Assembly (NCBI RefSeq): GCF_016735695.1
Contig: NZ_JAERQD010000005.1
Coordinates: 124,001 to 188,000, forward strand
Direction of reading: 5' to 3'
DNA length: 64,000 nt
From: Microvirga zambiensis WSM3693
Lineage (GTDB): Bacteria > Pseudomonadota > Alphaproteobacteria > Rhizobiales > Beijerinckiaceae
The position numbers were made by a program, and so were the translations under genes. Each line of letters starts with the position of its first letter. Position 1 is the first letter of the stretch. This document shows, piece after piece, positions 19,239 to 27,916 of this stretch. Below the pieces are notes generated by a model that was not told where the DNA came from, made no database searches, and saw nothing but the letters and a program-made list of their open reading frames with translations.

Positions 19239-20228
19239 ATGATGTTGGATCGTCGTGACTTTCTTGTTGGTGCCGGAGGTGCCGCAACCGCGCTCCTTGT
19301 TGGCACGCCGGGTGGCGATGCCGAAGCCCGTGCCCTAACGTCAGGTGCACAGGTGCCGGGCTTCTATCGGTTTCCCCTCGGGCAGTTCCAGATCACGGTG
19401 GTGAGTGACGGAACGATATCGTTTCCTTGCGAGGCACTCTGGCCGGAAACGGCCAAGGCGGACCGCGACATGGTTCTCGCGGGAGACTTCCAGCCGACGG
19501 ACAACGCGACCTTGCAGGTTAACGTCCTGGCGGTGAACACGGGCGATCGCCTCGTGCTGGTCGATGCCGGTTCCCGCGGCAAGTTCCAGCCAACGGCGAG
19601 CCGCCTGCTCGAGAACCTGGCCGCGGCCGAGATCAAGCCGGAGCAGGTGGACACGATCCTGATCACCCATTTCCATCCGGATCATATGTGGGGCGTGACC
19701 GATGATGGTGATGCGGAGCGCACATTCCCGAACGCGGAATACGTCGTCGGCGAGGCGGAGTGGAACTTCTGGATGCGGCCTCAGCATCCGCTGGCCAATG
19801 ATGCCTTCTGGGAGCAGATCTACCACCAGAACATGAAAACGGTTGCGGCGATCAAGGACCGCATCCGCACGGTAAAACCTGGCGGCGAGGCGGCCACGGG
19901 CATCACGACCATCGCAACGCCCGGCCATACCCCTGGACACACCTCGGTTGAAATCGCCTCCGGCTCCGATCATCTCCTCTGCACAGCGGACGTCGTTGGG
20001 AACCGTGCAGTCGCGCTACAGCGCCCGGACTGGCGCGGCGGATTCGATCTTGATCTGGAGCAAGGTGCCAAGACGCGCCGGGCATTCCTGGAGCGGTGCG
20101 CGAGCGAAAAGGCGCTTATCTCGACCTACCACCTGCCGTATCCAGGTCTCGGCCATGTCACGAGAGCTGGTGGGGCTTTCGCGTGGATTCCTGTCGACTG
20201 GCAGTGGAACGACGTAGATCCAAAGTGA
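19239..20228 (+). CDS. secreted metallo-beta-lactamase-fold hydrolase
   Basis: 329 aa. The N-terminus LDRRDFLVGAGGAATALL is a Tat-type signal. The core has the MBL zinc motif THFHPDHMWG, a second-half His in PGHTPGHT and Asp in LLCTADVVGN, so both zinc sites look intact. The ATG at 19239 follows GGGAGGCG. MBL-fold proteins with export signals often accompany PQQ-dependent dehydrogenases, but the reaction here is not known. A broken copy of its C-terminal half lies at 9272-9775. Confidence 0.85.
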   Translation: MMLDRRDFLVGAGGAATALLVGTPGGDAEARALTSGAQVPGFYRFPLGQFQITVVSDGTISFPCEALWPETAKADRDMVLAGDFQPTDNATLQVNVLAVNTGDRLVLVDAGSRGKFQPTASRLLENLAAAEIKPEQVDTILITHFHPDHMWGVTDDGDAERTFPNAEYVVGEAEWNFWMRPQHPLANDAFWEQIYHQNMKTVAAIKDRIRTVKPGGEAATGITTIATPGHTPGHTSVEIASGSDHLLCTADVVGNRAVALQRPDWRGGFDLDLEQGAKTRRAFLERCASEKALISTYHLPYPGLGHVTRAGGAFAWIPVDWQWNDVDPK

Positions 20229-20272
20229 CGAAGGCGGCCAAGCTTCCCGTCAGAAGCTTGGTGCCGGATCTT

Positions 20273-20479
20273 TCAGATGTGGTGCTCCTCCAGATCCAGA
20301 GGAATGCACTTCCAGCGAGCGACGCGCCAACCGGGATGCGTATTCGTCCACTCTGCCATCCTGGGCTGCGCTCCCGTCATGCAGCCGAGCTCGCTGGCAG
20401 CTTCAAATGCCAGACTGAAACGCTCCTCCTTGCAGGTATCGGGCGATGAAATCAGACAAACAAGGAAGATCAACGCCAT
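20273..20479 (-). CDS. small conserved hypothetical protein
   Basis: 68 aa with a hydrophobic start (MALIFLVCLISSP), then C-x-CMTGAQPRMAEW and HPGWRVARWKCIP. This pattern (Cys, aromatic-rich HPGW, RWKC) resembles a family of very short proteins common in this order whose function is unknown. AGGA lies eight bases before the ATG. Opposite in direction to the MBL gene that ends 45 bp away, and just upstream of nothing else on its own strand. Confidence 0.6.
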   Translation of the reverse strand: MALIFLVCLISSPDTCKEERFSLAFEAASELGCMTGAQPRMAEWTNTHPGWRVARWKCIPLDLEEHHI

Positions 20480-20539
20480 AGAGAATTCCTATCCGAACGG
20501 CCAGCAAGCCGCCAAAGGTTGGTGCCAAGGCTATCAGAA

Positions 20540-21271
20540 TCATTGAGATTGCGCCAGAAAGCGGCCTCTGAAGGCCTCGATCGCTCCCTTGTCCAAGCGT
20601 TCCCCATGGCTCAGCCCGACCTGGATATCCTTGACGGCATGAGCCGGAGAGCCGGACAGGACGATGATGCGGCTTGCCATCCGGATGGCGTCCCGGCTGT
20701 CATGCGTGACGAACAGTACGGTGACTGGCCTCTGCGCCAGCATCTCGATCAGGAGATCGCGAAGCTTGTCGGCCGTGGTCTCGTCCAACGATACGAAGGG
20801 CTCGTCCATCAGCAGGATATCGGGCTCGAGGGCAAACGCGCGCGCAAGAGCAACGCGCCGTTGCATGCCAAGGGAAAGACGTTCCGGATAGATATCCTGG
20901 GTGTCGGACATTCCCATGTCGGTGAGCAGGTTGACCGCTGTCCGCCTTGCGGCCTCCGTCGACGGCAAGGGGAGAAGGATGTTCTCGAGCACCGTCCGCC
21001 AGGGCAGCAGGCGTGGCGTCTGAAACACGTAACCCATGCGCGGGCGCGGCTCGCCACGAAATTCGATCCGGCCCGAGTAATCCGTGTCCAGTCCTGAGAT
21101 CATGTTCAGCAACGTGGTCTTGCCGATACCGGACGGACCGAGCAGGCACACGAACGCTCCCGGATCGACCGTCAACTGAAACCCATCGAAAATCCGGCGC
21201 GTCGGGGCGCTCGCCAACGGCGCATATGTCTTGTCATCGATCTCGATCTCAAGACCTGTCATCGCCGCCAT
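20540..21271 (-). CDS. ABC transporter ATP-binding protein, NitT/TauT type
   Basis: 243-aa ATPase: Walker A GPSGIGKTT, Q-loop FQTPRLLPW, signature LSLGMQRRV (the second Gly of the usual LSGGQ is replaced, as in some members), Walker B DILLMDEPF and switch THDSRDA. The start at 21271 has GGAG nine bases before it; an alternative ATG at 21262 overlaps the permease stop by four bases. Last of a three-gene importer (binding protein, permease, ATPase) inside the C1 gene region. Confidence 0.88.
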   Translation of the reverse strand: MAAMTGLEIEIDDKTYAPLASAPTRRIFDGFQLTVDPGAFVCLLGPSGIGKTTLLNMISGLDTDYSGRIEFRGEPRPRMGYVFQTPRLLPWRTVLENILLPLPSTEAARRTAVNLLTDMGMSDTQDIYPERLSLGMQRRVALARAFALEPDILLMDEPFVSLDETTADKLRDLLIEMLAQRPVTVLFVTHDSRDAIRMASRIIVLSGSPAHAVKDIQVGLSHGERLDKGAIEAFRGRFLAQSQ

Positions 21272-22023
21272 CGGTTCAGTCTCCGCTCACATGGCTGGAG
21301 GATGAGAAACTCGATCATCTGGATGACGGCGACGAAAGCGAGGGCGTAGGCGAGGATGGTGGAGACATCGAAGAGCTGGAATGCCGAGCCGATGACGAAG
21401 CCAACCCCGCTGCCGCGGCCAAGGAGCTCGACCACGAGCACGATCTTCCACACGAGTGCCAGACCCGAACGCACGGCACCCATGAAGTAGGGTGTCAGTT
21501 GGGGCAGGATCACATGGCGCAAGGTCCTCCATCGGCCAATCCTGTACACGGAAGCCATCTCGAGGAGATCTCGGTCCAGCGCCCTGCCCCCTTCGCGCAA
21601 GGTGACTGCCACGTTGGGGATCTTGTTGATGGCCACGGCGATGATTGCTGCCACCTCGGTCAAGCCCAGCCAGATGTAGCAGAGAATGATGATGACGAGA
21701 GCCGGAAGGTTCAGGAACAGGATCAGCCAGGGATCGAAGAAGCGGTTCAACAGCACGACGCGTCCGAGGGCGATGCCAATGGCCGAACCGATCGTCATTG
21801 CCAGCACGAAGCTCGCGAATACTCGCGCCAGCGTGATACCGATATTCGTGAAGAGGGATCCATCGAGCCCGGCCGCGACCAGCGTTGCGCCGACCCGGCC
21901 GGGGCCCGGCAGCAAACGCGGATCCGAGAAGGAGGCCGCGACTTGCCAGGCAGCGACCAAAACGACGATTGACAGCGCCGACCAGGCAAGATGCGTCGAT
22001 CGCCTGGCCGATTGCTTCTTCAT
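21259..22023 (-). CDS. ABC transporter permease, NitT/TauT type
   Basis: 254-aa inner-membrane protein with about six helices (first at LSIVVLVAAWQVAASF) and an ATPase-contact loop around LREGGRALDRDLLEMASVYR. Length and layout are those of SsuC/TauC-type permeases. The ATG lies two bases before the binding-protein stop end, giving tight coupling within the operon. Confidence 0.88.
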   Translation of the reverse strand: MKKQSARRSTHLAWSALSIVVLVAAWQVAASFSDPRLLPGPGRVGATLVAAGLDGSLFTNIGITLARVFASFVLAMTIGSAIGIALGRVVLLNRFFDPWLILFLNLPALVIIILCYIWLGLTEVAAIIAVAINKIPNVAVTLREGGRALDRDLLEMASVYRIGRWRTLRHVILPQLTPYFMGAVRSGLALVWKIVLVVELLGRGSGVGFVIGSAFQLFDVSTILAYALAFVAVIQMIEFLILQPCERRLNRWRR

Positions 22024-22024
22024 G

Positions 22025-23014
22025 CTAGCCCTTCGGCATCCAGAACAGGGTCGGATCGAAGCGCGTCCTGGGGCCGACCAATTCCGGCCCGCCGAGTTCG
22101 CTCAGAATTCCGAAGAGGCGCTCTGCTGCCTTAGTCTCGGCATCACCCCATGGCGTCGGGATGCCTGCCCTGAAGTACTCCTTCAACCGCACGAACTCCG
22201 CGTCGGTTTCGATGCTCATTGAAGGCCTGAGACGCTCCCACGCGGCATCCTCGGTCTTGAGGATCTGGTTGGCGCCGCTCACCGCACGGAAGAACGCCGC
22301 TATCTGATCCGGCTTGCTGCGCAAAAGCTCCTCACGCCAGACGAAGCCGACGAGTGGGGGCGAAGGGGTCACGCCGAGCTCGGTCAGGACGTCGTCCATG
22401 TCGATCAAGGGCTGATAGCCCGCGGCATCGAGGCGGGCCGCGAAATTCCAGAATGTCAGGACGCCGTCCAGTCGTCCGAGCCTCAATTGCTCGGACAGCA
22501 GCGGCGGGGCACCATAGACCGGCTCGGCGATATCCGCGAGATCGGCATGGAGCTTGTTGCGGGAGAAGGCCCGCAAAAGGAGCCAGCTCTTGTCGAGGGC
22601 GCTGCCTGCCACCCCAAGCCGCTTTCCCTTGAGATCCGCGAGAGACGAGAAGCCCTTGTCCCTTGGCACCATCAGCGCACCCAAGGCATTCGAGTACGGC
22701 CTGAAAAGGAGGCTGTCGCCTTCAGCCCTCTGGCGCATGGCCCAGAACCAGTCACTGACGATTAAGTCGACCGCGCCAGCTTGCAGGGCGACGGTCGTTG
22801 CCTGATTGGAGGCAAGCTCGAGCCTCTCGAGCCTCACTCTCTCCCTGACGTCGACCTTGTCTCCGGCAATGGTGTCGAGGAGCCAGTTGACGGTCCCGAA
22901 CTTGAGTGACCCGACCTTGAGGGGTTCAGAGGTCTGTGTTGCCGCAGGCGATGCAAGGGGCATGGCGGCAAGGGCTGCAAGACCTCCAAGGAGCACACGC
23001 CGAAGTGGATCCAT
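22025..23014 (-). CDS. ABC transporter substrate-binding protein, NitT/TauT (NMT1-like) type
   Basis: 329 aa with signal peptide (VLLGGLAALAAMPLASPA) and AGGAG six bases before the ATG. The fold is that of SsuA/ThiY-like binders: LKFGTVNWLLDTI, ALQAGAVDLIVSDWFW, LADLKGKRLGVAG. The ligand is unknown. Its place beside xox and fds genes raises the possibility of uptake of a C1-related or metal-complex solute, but sequence alone cannot decide. First gene of a three-gene operon. Confidence 0.86.
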   Translation of the reverse strand: MDPLRRVLLGGLAALAAMPLASPAATQTSEPLKVGSLKFGTVNWLLDTIAGDKVDVRERVRLERLELASNQATTVALQAGAVDLIVSDWFWAMRQRAEGDSLLFRPYSNALGALMVPRDKGFSSLADLKGKRLGVAGSALDKSWLLLRAFSRNKLHADLADIAEPVYGAPPLLSEQLRLGRLDGVLTFWNFAARLDAAGYQPLIDMDDVLTELGVTPSPPLVGFVWREELLRSKPDQIAAFFRAVSGANQILKTEDAAWERLRPSMSIETDAEFVRLKEYFRAGIPTPWGDAETKAAERLFGILSELGGPELVGPRTRFDPTLFWMPKG

Positions 23015-23251
23015 AGAAATCTCCTAGAGCCACGGGTTGGATGCCCCACGATGAGCGGCTTTCTGACGAGCTCTCGGTTTCCGGTCGGAAGATTACGACG
23101 AGCCGCACCGCACCTCAAGATCAACGCTCAAGCCGGAACCTGTCTTTACGGACCTGAACGCCTATTTGACGTCGACAGGCTGGGAATGTTGATATCCTCC
23201 CCGGCCGACGGACATCGTGTCGTGTCCCTCGTAGGACCAGGAACTGGGGTG

Positions 23252-24016
23252 ATGACGCAGCCCGCACTCCGCATCGATGGCGTGAGCCACTCCTTCGGCG
23301 CACGGACGGCGCTCGATCACGTGAGCCTGACGGTGCCTGCCGGTTCCTTCACGGCCCTGCTGGGCTTGAACGGCGCAGGCAAGACAACGCTGTTCTCGCT
23401 GGTAACACGCCTCTATGACAGCTCGTCCGGCACGATCGAGGTCTTCGGCTTCGACGTCCGGCGGGATTCGCCTGAAGCCCTGTCACGGCTTGGCATCGTG
23501 TTCCAGGCACGTACCCTCGACCTCGATCTTTCCGTACGCCAGAGCCTTCTGTATCACGCCGCCCTGCACGGCATCGGCCGAAGCCGGGCAAGCGCGCGGG
23601 CTGCCCGTGTCCTGGAAAAGTTCGCCCTTTCCGATCGTATCGACGAGAAGGTCCGCAATCTCTCCGGTGGGCAGATGCGCCGGCTCGAGATCGCCCGCGC
23701 GCTGATCCACGATCCCGCCCTCCTCCTTCTCGACGAACCGACGGTCGGCCTCGACGTCGAGGCTCGCCAGGGCCTCATCCTGGAAGTGCGGCGGCTCGTG
23801 GCCGAGGAAGGCCGCGGGATCCTCTGGGCGACGCACCTGCTGGACGAGATCGAGATGTCCGATCGGCTCGTCGTGCTCCACAAGGGGCGTGTCCTCGCAC
23901 AGGGACCCGTGCAGGAGGTGCTGGACCAGGCGGGCGGCACAGATCTGCAAACGGCCTTCCTGAAACTCGTCAATGCTCCCGGAAAGACCGCTGCCGGTCG
24001 GGAGGCCGCCGAATGA
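23252..24016 (+). CDS. ABC transporter ATP-binding protein of a PQQ-dependent alcohol dehydrogenase system
   Basis: 254-aa ATPase: Walker A LNGAGKTT, signature LSGGQMRRLE, Walker B ALLLLDEPTVGLD and switch ATHLLDEI. The pattern of an ABC-2 exporter-type ATPase, rather than an importer, fits the permease that overlaps it by four bases. ATPases of this subfamily accompany PQQ-alcohol dehydrogenases together with the beta-propeller and binding proteins found here at 30684 and 31690. The ATG at 23252 is chosen because the domain begins directly (ALRIDGVSHSFG); upstream starts would add unrelated sequence. The transported molecule is not known. Confidence 0.85.
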   Translation: MTQPALRIDGVSHSFGARTALDHVSLTVPAGSFTALLGLNGAGKTTLFSLVTRLYDSSSGTIEVFGFDVRRDSPEALSRLGIVFQARTLDLDLSVRQSLLYHAALHGIGRSRASARAARVLEKFALSDRIDEKVRNLSGGQMRRLEIARALIHDPALLLLDEPTVGLDVEARQGLILEVRRLVAEEGRGILWATHLLDEIEMSDRLVVLHKGRVLAQGPVQEVLDQAGGTDLQTAFLKLVNAPGKTAAGREAAE

Positions 24017-24855
24017 GCGGCCGTGGGAGGACAAGCCCTCTGTCACCGGGCGGCTATGCGACCTGCTTCGCCGGGATCGTGTGGCGGGAAGCCTTGCGGT
24101 TTTTCAGCCAGAGAGGCCGCTTCCTGTCTGCGCTGGTCAGGCCGCTCGTCTGGCTGTTCATCTTCGCGGCCGGGTTCAGGTCCGTCCTCGGAGTCTCGAT
24201 CATCCCGCCTTACGAGACCTACGTGCTGTATGAGGTCTACGTGACGCCCGGTCTCGTCGCGATGATCCAACTCTTCAACGGGCTGCAATCATCGCTTTCG
24301 ATGGTCTACGACCGCGAGGTCGGCGCCATGCGGATCCTGCTGGTCAGTCCGTATCCGCGCTGGTTTCTTCTCAGCGCGAAGCTCCTCGCTGGGGTCTTCA
24401 CTTCCATCCTGCAAGTCTACGCGTTTCTGCTCGTGGCATACTTCTGGGAGGTCGAGGCTCCCGTCATGGGCTATCTCACGCTTCTCCCGGTCCTGGTGGT
24501 GACCGGCCTGATGTTCGGGGCGATGGGGCTGCTGCTGTCTTCGCTGTTCCGGCAGCTCGAGAACTTCGCCAGCGTCATGAACTTCGTGATCTTCCCCATG
24601 TTCTTCGCCTCCTCGGCGCTCTACCCGCTCTGGCGCATCCAGGAGGCAAGCCCCCTGCTCTACGAGATATGTCGGTTCAACCCGTTCACCTACGCGGTCG
24701 AGGCGATTCGGTTTGCGCTTTACGCAAGATTCGACGGAACCTCACTGGCGGTCGTCACCGGCGTTGCCGTTGCCTTTCTCATCCTGTCGCTGTTCGCGTA
24801 TAATCCATCCAAGGGCCTCATCGCCCGGCGCGGCACGCCGGCCATGGCCGACTAG
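24013..24855 (+). CDS. ABC-2 type permease of a PQQ-dependent alcohol dehydrogenase system
   Basis: 280-aa membrane protein with six hydrophobic segments. It begins with the cytoplasmic WREALRFFSQRGRFL amphipathic stretch, has FRSVLG and YDREVGAMRILLVSPYPRW characteristic of ABC-2 permeases, and a late VIFPMFFASSALYPLW helix. The start overlaps the ATPase stop (ATGA). The pair would act in the inner membrane with the quinoprotein system; substrate and direction are unproven. Confidence 0.85.
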   Translation: MSGRGRTSPLSPGGYATCFAGIVWREALRFFSQRGRFLSALVRPLVWLFIFAAGFRSVLGVSIIPPYETYVLYEVYVTPGLVAMIQLFNGLQSSLSMVYDREVGAMRILLVSPYPRWFLLSAKLLAGVFTSILQVYAFLLVAYFWEVEAPVMGYLTLLPVLVVTGLMFGAMGLLLSSLFRQLENFASVMNFVIFPMFFASSALYPLWRIQEASPLLYEICRFNPFTYAVEAIRFALYARFDGTSLAVVTGVAVAFLILSLFAYNPSKGLIARRGTPAMAD

Positions 24856-24890
24856 CGCATCGTGCGGACCCAGCGGGCCGCGCAAGCGAA

Positions 24891-25020
24891 AAGTGGATCC
24901 GGTTTTCCGCGAAGAACGATGCGCACTTCAAAGGGTGGAACATCGGATTGGGTCCCAAAAGTGGGTCCACTTTTGGGTCCGATGCTCCAGAGCATTTTTC
25001 GGCGAAGCGGATCCGGTTCG
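24891..25020. repeat. intergenic palindromic repeat, copy 1
   Basis: Contains a near-perfect long palindrome at 24941-24984 (CATCGGA, CCCAAAAGTGG, then CCACTTTTGGG, TCCGATG) flanked by GTGGATCCGGTTTTCC and GCGGATCCGG blocks. The same modules recur at 26345-26457. It lies between the ABC permease and the secreted protein at 25098 and could fold into a strong hairpin in RNA. Confidence 0.75.
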
Positions 25021-25097
25021 CGGTCAAAAATGCGGCAAAGCAAAGAGGGGAGCTGATTCCACGCAAGTAGAAACGGCTCTAGGTGTCGGAGGAGTCC

Positions 25098-25697
25098 ATG
25101 CCATTACGCTGGAGCTGCGGAATTGGTCTCGTCATGGTCGGCCTGCTGTCCGCGGAGACGGTGGTGGCAGCGGAGGCGGACTGGCCCTGTGTCCAGCGCC
25201 GGGTCGTGGAGCTGAGTGTCGCCCAGATGTGGGCCGGGCCGCCGATCGACCCGGCAACGAGCCTTTGGCGTGACGATCAAGCCGTCGCATCCCTTGTACG
25301 ATCACTCGCATCACGCCGCACGAGCCTCGAGGAGGCGAGCACCGCGATCGAACGCTTCAGCAATGCTTTGGGAACGGATAAGGATGCAAAGCTGGCCCTG
25401 CTCTTCGCGGGGGTCTTCGAGCTCATCAATACGGAGCGACGTCGCCTCATCAACGGTATCGAGCGATTTGCCCGCAAGCAGAAATCCCTTGCCGACCAGA
25501 TCAGCGAGACAGGCCGCATCCTCGCGCAGAGCACTAATCCGACTCCGGAGAGGATCGCGCTGGAGCAGAAGCTGCAATGGGACACGCGCATCTACGATGA
25601 CCGCAATCAGGCGCTGACATATGTCTGCGAGAGTCCGGTCCTGCTGGAGCAACGGGTCTACGCGTTTGGCCAGGAGATCTCACGCCATCTCAACTGA
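25098..25697 (+). CDS. secreted helical protein of unknown function
   Basis: 199 aa; GGAGGAG precedes the ATG at 25098 and a signal peptide follows (GLVMVGLLSAETVVA). The mature protein starts DWPCVQRRVVELSVAQMW and is mostly alpha-helical, with long charged heptad-like stretches (RRTSLEEASTAIERFSNAL, IERFARKQKSLADQIS) and a late Cys that could pair with the N-terminal one. In the same direction as the PQQ-associated ABC pair. Probably periplasmic; no function assigned. Confidence 0.72.
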   Translation: MPLRWSCGIGLVMVGLLSAETVVAAEADWPCVQRRVVELSVAQMWAGPPIDPATSLWRDDQAVASLVRSLASRRTSLEEASTAIERFSNALGTDKDAKLALLFAGVFELINTERRRLINGIERFARKQKSLADQISETGRILAQSTNPTPERIALEQKLQWDTRIYDDRNQALTYVCESPVLLEQRVYAFGQEISRHLN

Positions 25698-25800
25698 AAG
25701 CGTTTGAAACAGGTCTGTCCGTGCCGCACATCGGTTCGTCGAGGGCGCCGCAGGTGCTACGGCAACTTCATCGACACCAGGCCATCGACCATGAGTTCCG

Positions 25801-26271
25801 TCACCAGAAATCCTTGTGGTCCTTTACGATCTCCTCTTCGAGTTCAGGGTATGGGCCACGGACCGCTACATTACGCCGTCCGGCGGCGAACACTTGGCGA
25901 CAGCTCAGATTGAGGGTCAGATTCCTCGGGTTGTCTCCGGTCATCTCGTCCAGCCGACTTTCACTGAGCCCGTACACCACGGTACCGATGCCAGCCCAGT
26001 AGCACGCCCCGGAGCACATGCAGCACGGCTCGACCGAGGTCACCAGCGTGCATTGCTCGAGAAAAGCCGGGTCGTATTGAAGCGCGGCCGCGCGGGCCAC
26101 GTTTGACTCTGCATGGCCGACGCCGCGATCCCGCGCGAAGGTGTTGCCCGATGAAATGAGCACTTCGCCTTCCGGGCCGACCAAGAGCGCCCCGAAGGGA
26201 TGATTGCCAGTGGCCCGGCTCTCTTTGGCGATCTCCATGGTGAGACGTAGATATTCGGTGTCGCTCTTCAT
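25801..26271 (-). CDS. nucleoside/cytidine-deaminase-family protein
   Basis: 156-aa cytoplasmic zinc deaminase. Zinc and catalytic motifs are intact: HAES (His ligand with catalytic Glu) and SVEPCCMCSGACYWAG (two Cys ligands). HPFGALLV and the spacing match guanine/tRNA-adenosine-type nucleoside deaminases more than CMP deaminases. The C-terminus ends in a conserved-looking acidic and aromatic tail (PELEEEI, KDFW). It follows xoxJ on the same strand, separated by a palindromic repeat, so it may not belong to the xox operon. Confidence 0.88.
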   Translation of the reverse strand: MKSDTEYLRLTMEIAKESRATGNHPFGALLVGPEGEVLISSGNTFARDRGVGHAESNVARAAALQYDPAFLEQCTLVTSVEPCCMCSGACYWAGIGTVVYGLSESRLDEMTGDNPRNLTLNLSCRQVFAAGRRNVAVRGPYPELEEEIVKDHKDFW

Positions 26272-26344
26272 GGCCGCCTCGTTGGGATGCTCATTCGGAC
26301 CGCAAGCATGGAGGCTCTTCGCATGGATGCTTCAACCGCCTGCT

Positions 26345-26457
26345 AGGGCATCGGACGGAGAGGTGGATCCGGTTTTCCATCCGATGCCCTCATTCAAGAA
26401 GAAAGCATCGGATTGGGACCCAAAAGTGCAAATCCACTTTTGGGTCCGATGCTTTAG
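26345..26457. repeat. intergenic palindromic repeat, copy 2
   Basis: Two hairpins in tandem: AGGGCATCGGA (26345-26355) pairs with TCCGATGCCCT (26380-26390), and 26406-26451 repeats the long palindrome of copy 1 (CATCGGA, CCCAAAAGTG, CCACTTTTGGG, TCCGATG). A GTGGATCCGGTTTTCC block is shared with copy 1. It occupies the whole gap between xoxJ and the deaminase gene and touches the xoxJ stop codon, so it may end the xox transcript. Confidence 0.8.
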
Positions 26458-27308
26458 GGCTGCGTAATCGCTTTGTCCTGCTCATCGAGAAGCGGCACTC
26501 CATATTGCAGGAGGATGGACTGGATCTCCGGTCGGTGGGCATCGAGGAAATCGTTGAGGCGATGTTTCCATTCGGTCTCGCCATGCCGCAGGCCGAGCGT
26601 GATCCTGTAGGTCATCGGAACCGACTTCGTCTCATTCAGCAGAGGTGCGACTGCGAGCGGCATGCCGGACTTCTTCACGTAGTAGCCTGCGATCGGCCCC
26701 CATAGGATCCCCGCGTCGATCTCACCCGTCTTGATGTCCCTGAGCATCTCCTCGGCGGGAGACTCGTAGCGGCGGTCGACCATGAGGGCGTAGGGCTTCG
26801 CATGGGCCATCAGTCCGTTCGTCGCCATGACGGTGGCCGGAGGGGCCCCTGCAACGATGCCGACGCGCTTGTCCTTGAGGCGATCGTCGTTCAGAGAAGC
26901 GACGCCGTTCAAGCTTCCGTCCTTGGGATAGATCAATGACCATGCTGACTTGTAGTAGGGATTGGTGTTCTGGATGACCTCGCCCGCAGCGACGTATCCC
27001 ATCACGAGATCGCAACGCTTGGCGCCGAGTGTGTTGCGCACGAACCCCGTCACCTGCGGAAACCATGTGTATTCGAGCGGCAGCTTCAGATCAGCGGCCA
27101 GCAGTTCGGCAATCTTGTTCTCGAACCCCTCGCCTGCCTCGTTCGAGAACGGCATGTTGGCTGGATCCGCGCAGACGCGCAAAGCCGTCCTCGACACGAG
27201 ATCCGCCGGCTGCGCGGCAGCCGAGCTCGGCGGTATGAGGAAAGCGGCCAGCGAGATGCCGACCGCTGCGATCAGATCAACCGCCGCGTCCGAGACATGA
27301 ATCTTCAT
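26454..27308 (-). CDS. xoxJ: periplasmic binding-protein-like XoxJ
   Basis: 284-aa periplasmic protein related to MxaJ, thought to help activate the methanol dehydrogenase or bring it to its cytochrome. A signal peptide is present (AAVGISLAAFLIPPSSAAAQ), then LRVCADPANMPFSNEAGEGFENKIAELLA, a hallmark of this family, and CDLVMGYVAAGEVIQNTNPYY in separate blocks. The ATG at 27308 lies inside the xoxG reading frame, overlapping its end by 32 bp, so translation is probably coupled. Its stop touches a palindromic repeat. Confidence 0.92.
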   Translation of the reverse strand: MKIHVSDAAVDLIAAVGISLAAFLIPPSSAAAQPADLVSRTALRVCADPANMPFSNEAGEGFENKIAELLAADLKLPLEYTWFPQVTGFVRNTLGAKRCDLVMGYVAAGEVIQNTNPYYKSAWSLIYPKDGSLNGVASLNDDRLKDKRVGIVAGAPPATVMATNGLMAHAKPYALMVDRRYESPAEEMLRDIKTGEIDAGILWGPIAGYYVKKSGMPLAVAPLLNETKSVPMTYRITLGLRHGETEWKHRLNDFLDAHRPEIQSILLQYGVPLLDEQDKAITQP

Positions 27309-27804
27309 TTTGCGTCGCCAACTTGGGTTTGTCTTCGCGCTTCGCCGGGCGTCCACGAGGAACAGCATCGTCCGCCCGCGCTTTCAGGTAGACGTAGAGA
27401 TCATCGATGTAACACATGACATTCACGTTCTGGGCGAATGCCGGCATGACCTGGTTCTCCGCGACGTCGACCTTCTGGCGTCCGTTGACGACCACGTCCA
27501 TGAACTGCTCGTAGGTGAGTGTCTTGAGCGAGTGCGCCAATGCCGGCGCATAGCTGCTTCCTTGCCCGTCCGGGCCATGGCACGTGTGGCAGTCGGCATG
27601 GTATCGCCGATAACCGCTGTAGGTGTACCAGTCCACGGTACCATCCGGCCCGACGTTATAGGTCGGCGTGCCGTCGGCGGTCATGTACTTCCCGTCCTCA
27701 CCCTTCTTTGCCGTTTCCGCTGAGTACAGGGTGGCAGGTGAAAACACGACGACTGTCATTGCCGCCAAAGCCGCAACGCTGCCCCAACCGCGATTATTCG
27801 CCAT
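27277..27804 (-). CDS. xoxG: cytochrome c XoxG, electron acceptor of methanol dehydrogenase
   Basis: 175-aa periplasmic cytochrome with a signal peptide and one haem site CHTCH at about 72-76; the Met in QVMPAF near 120 is the probable second axial ligand. Family signature blocks are PTYNVGPDGTVDWYTY, GYRRYHADCH and MCYIDDLYVYLKARAD. The ATG at 27804 is chosen to give a proper signal peptide. Located 112 bp after xoxF and overlapping xoxJ, the standard xoxF-G-J order. A second protein of the same type lies at 35001-35501. Confidence 0.93.
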   Translation of the reverse strand: MANNRGWGSVAALAAMTVVVFSPATLYSAETAKKGEDGKYMTADGTPTYNVGPDGTVDWYTYSGYRRYHADCHTCHGPDGQGSSYAPALAHSLKTLTYEQFMDVVVNGRQKVDVAENQVMPAFAQNVNVMCYIDDLYVYLKARADDAVPRGRPAKREDKPKLATQNEDSCLGRGG

Positions 27805-27916
27805 CGCTTCTACTCTTTCGCTCCAGCCTTCGGATTGTTTAAGCCTGCCGCTGAGCGGACAACGCCTAGCATCGGCTCGCGATGCTAGGCGTCTCATCCT
27901 CAGCCGTGCTCCGGCT

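Noticed and set aside
24941..24984. ordinary rho-independent terminator after the ABC permease
   Set aside because: The stem lacks a T run and the whole block recurs at 26345-26457, so it is better described as a repeat element, though it may still stop transcription.
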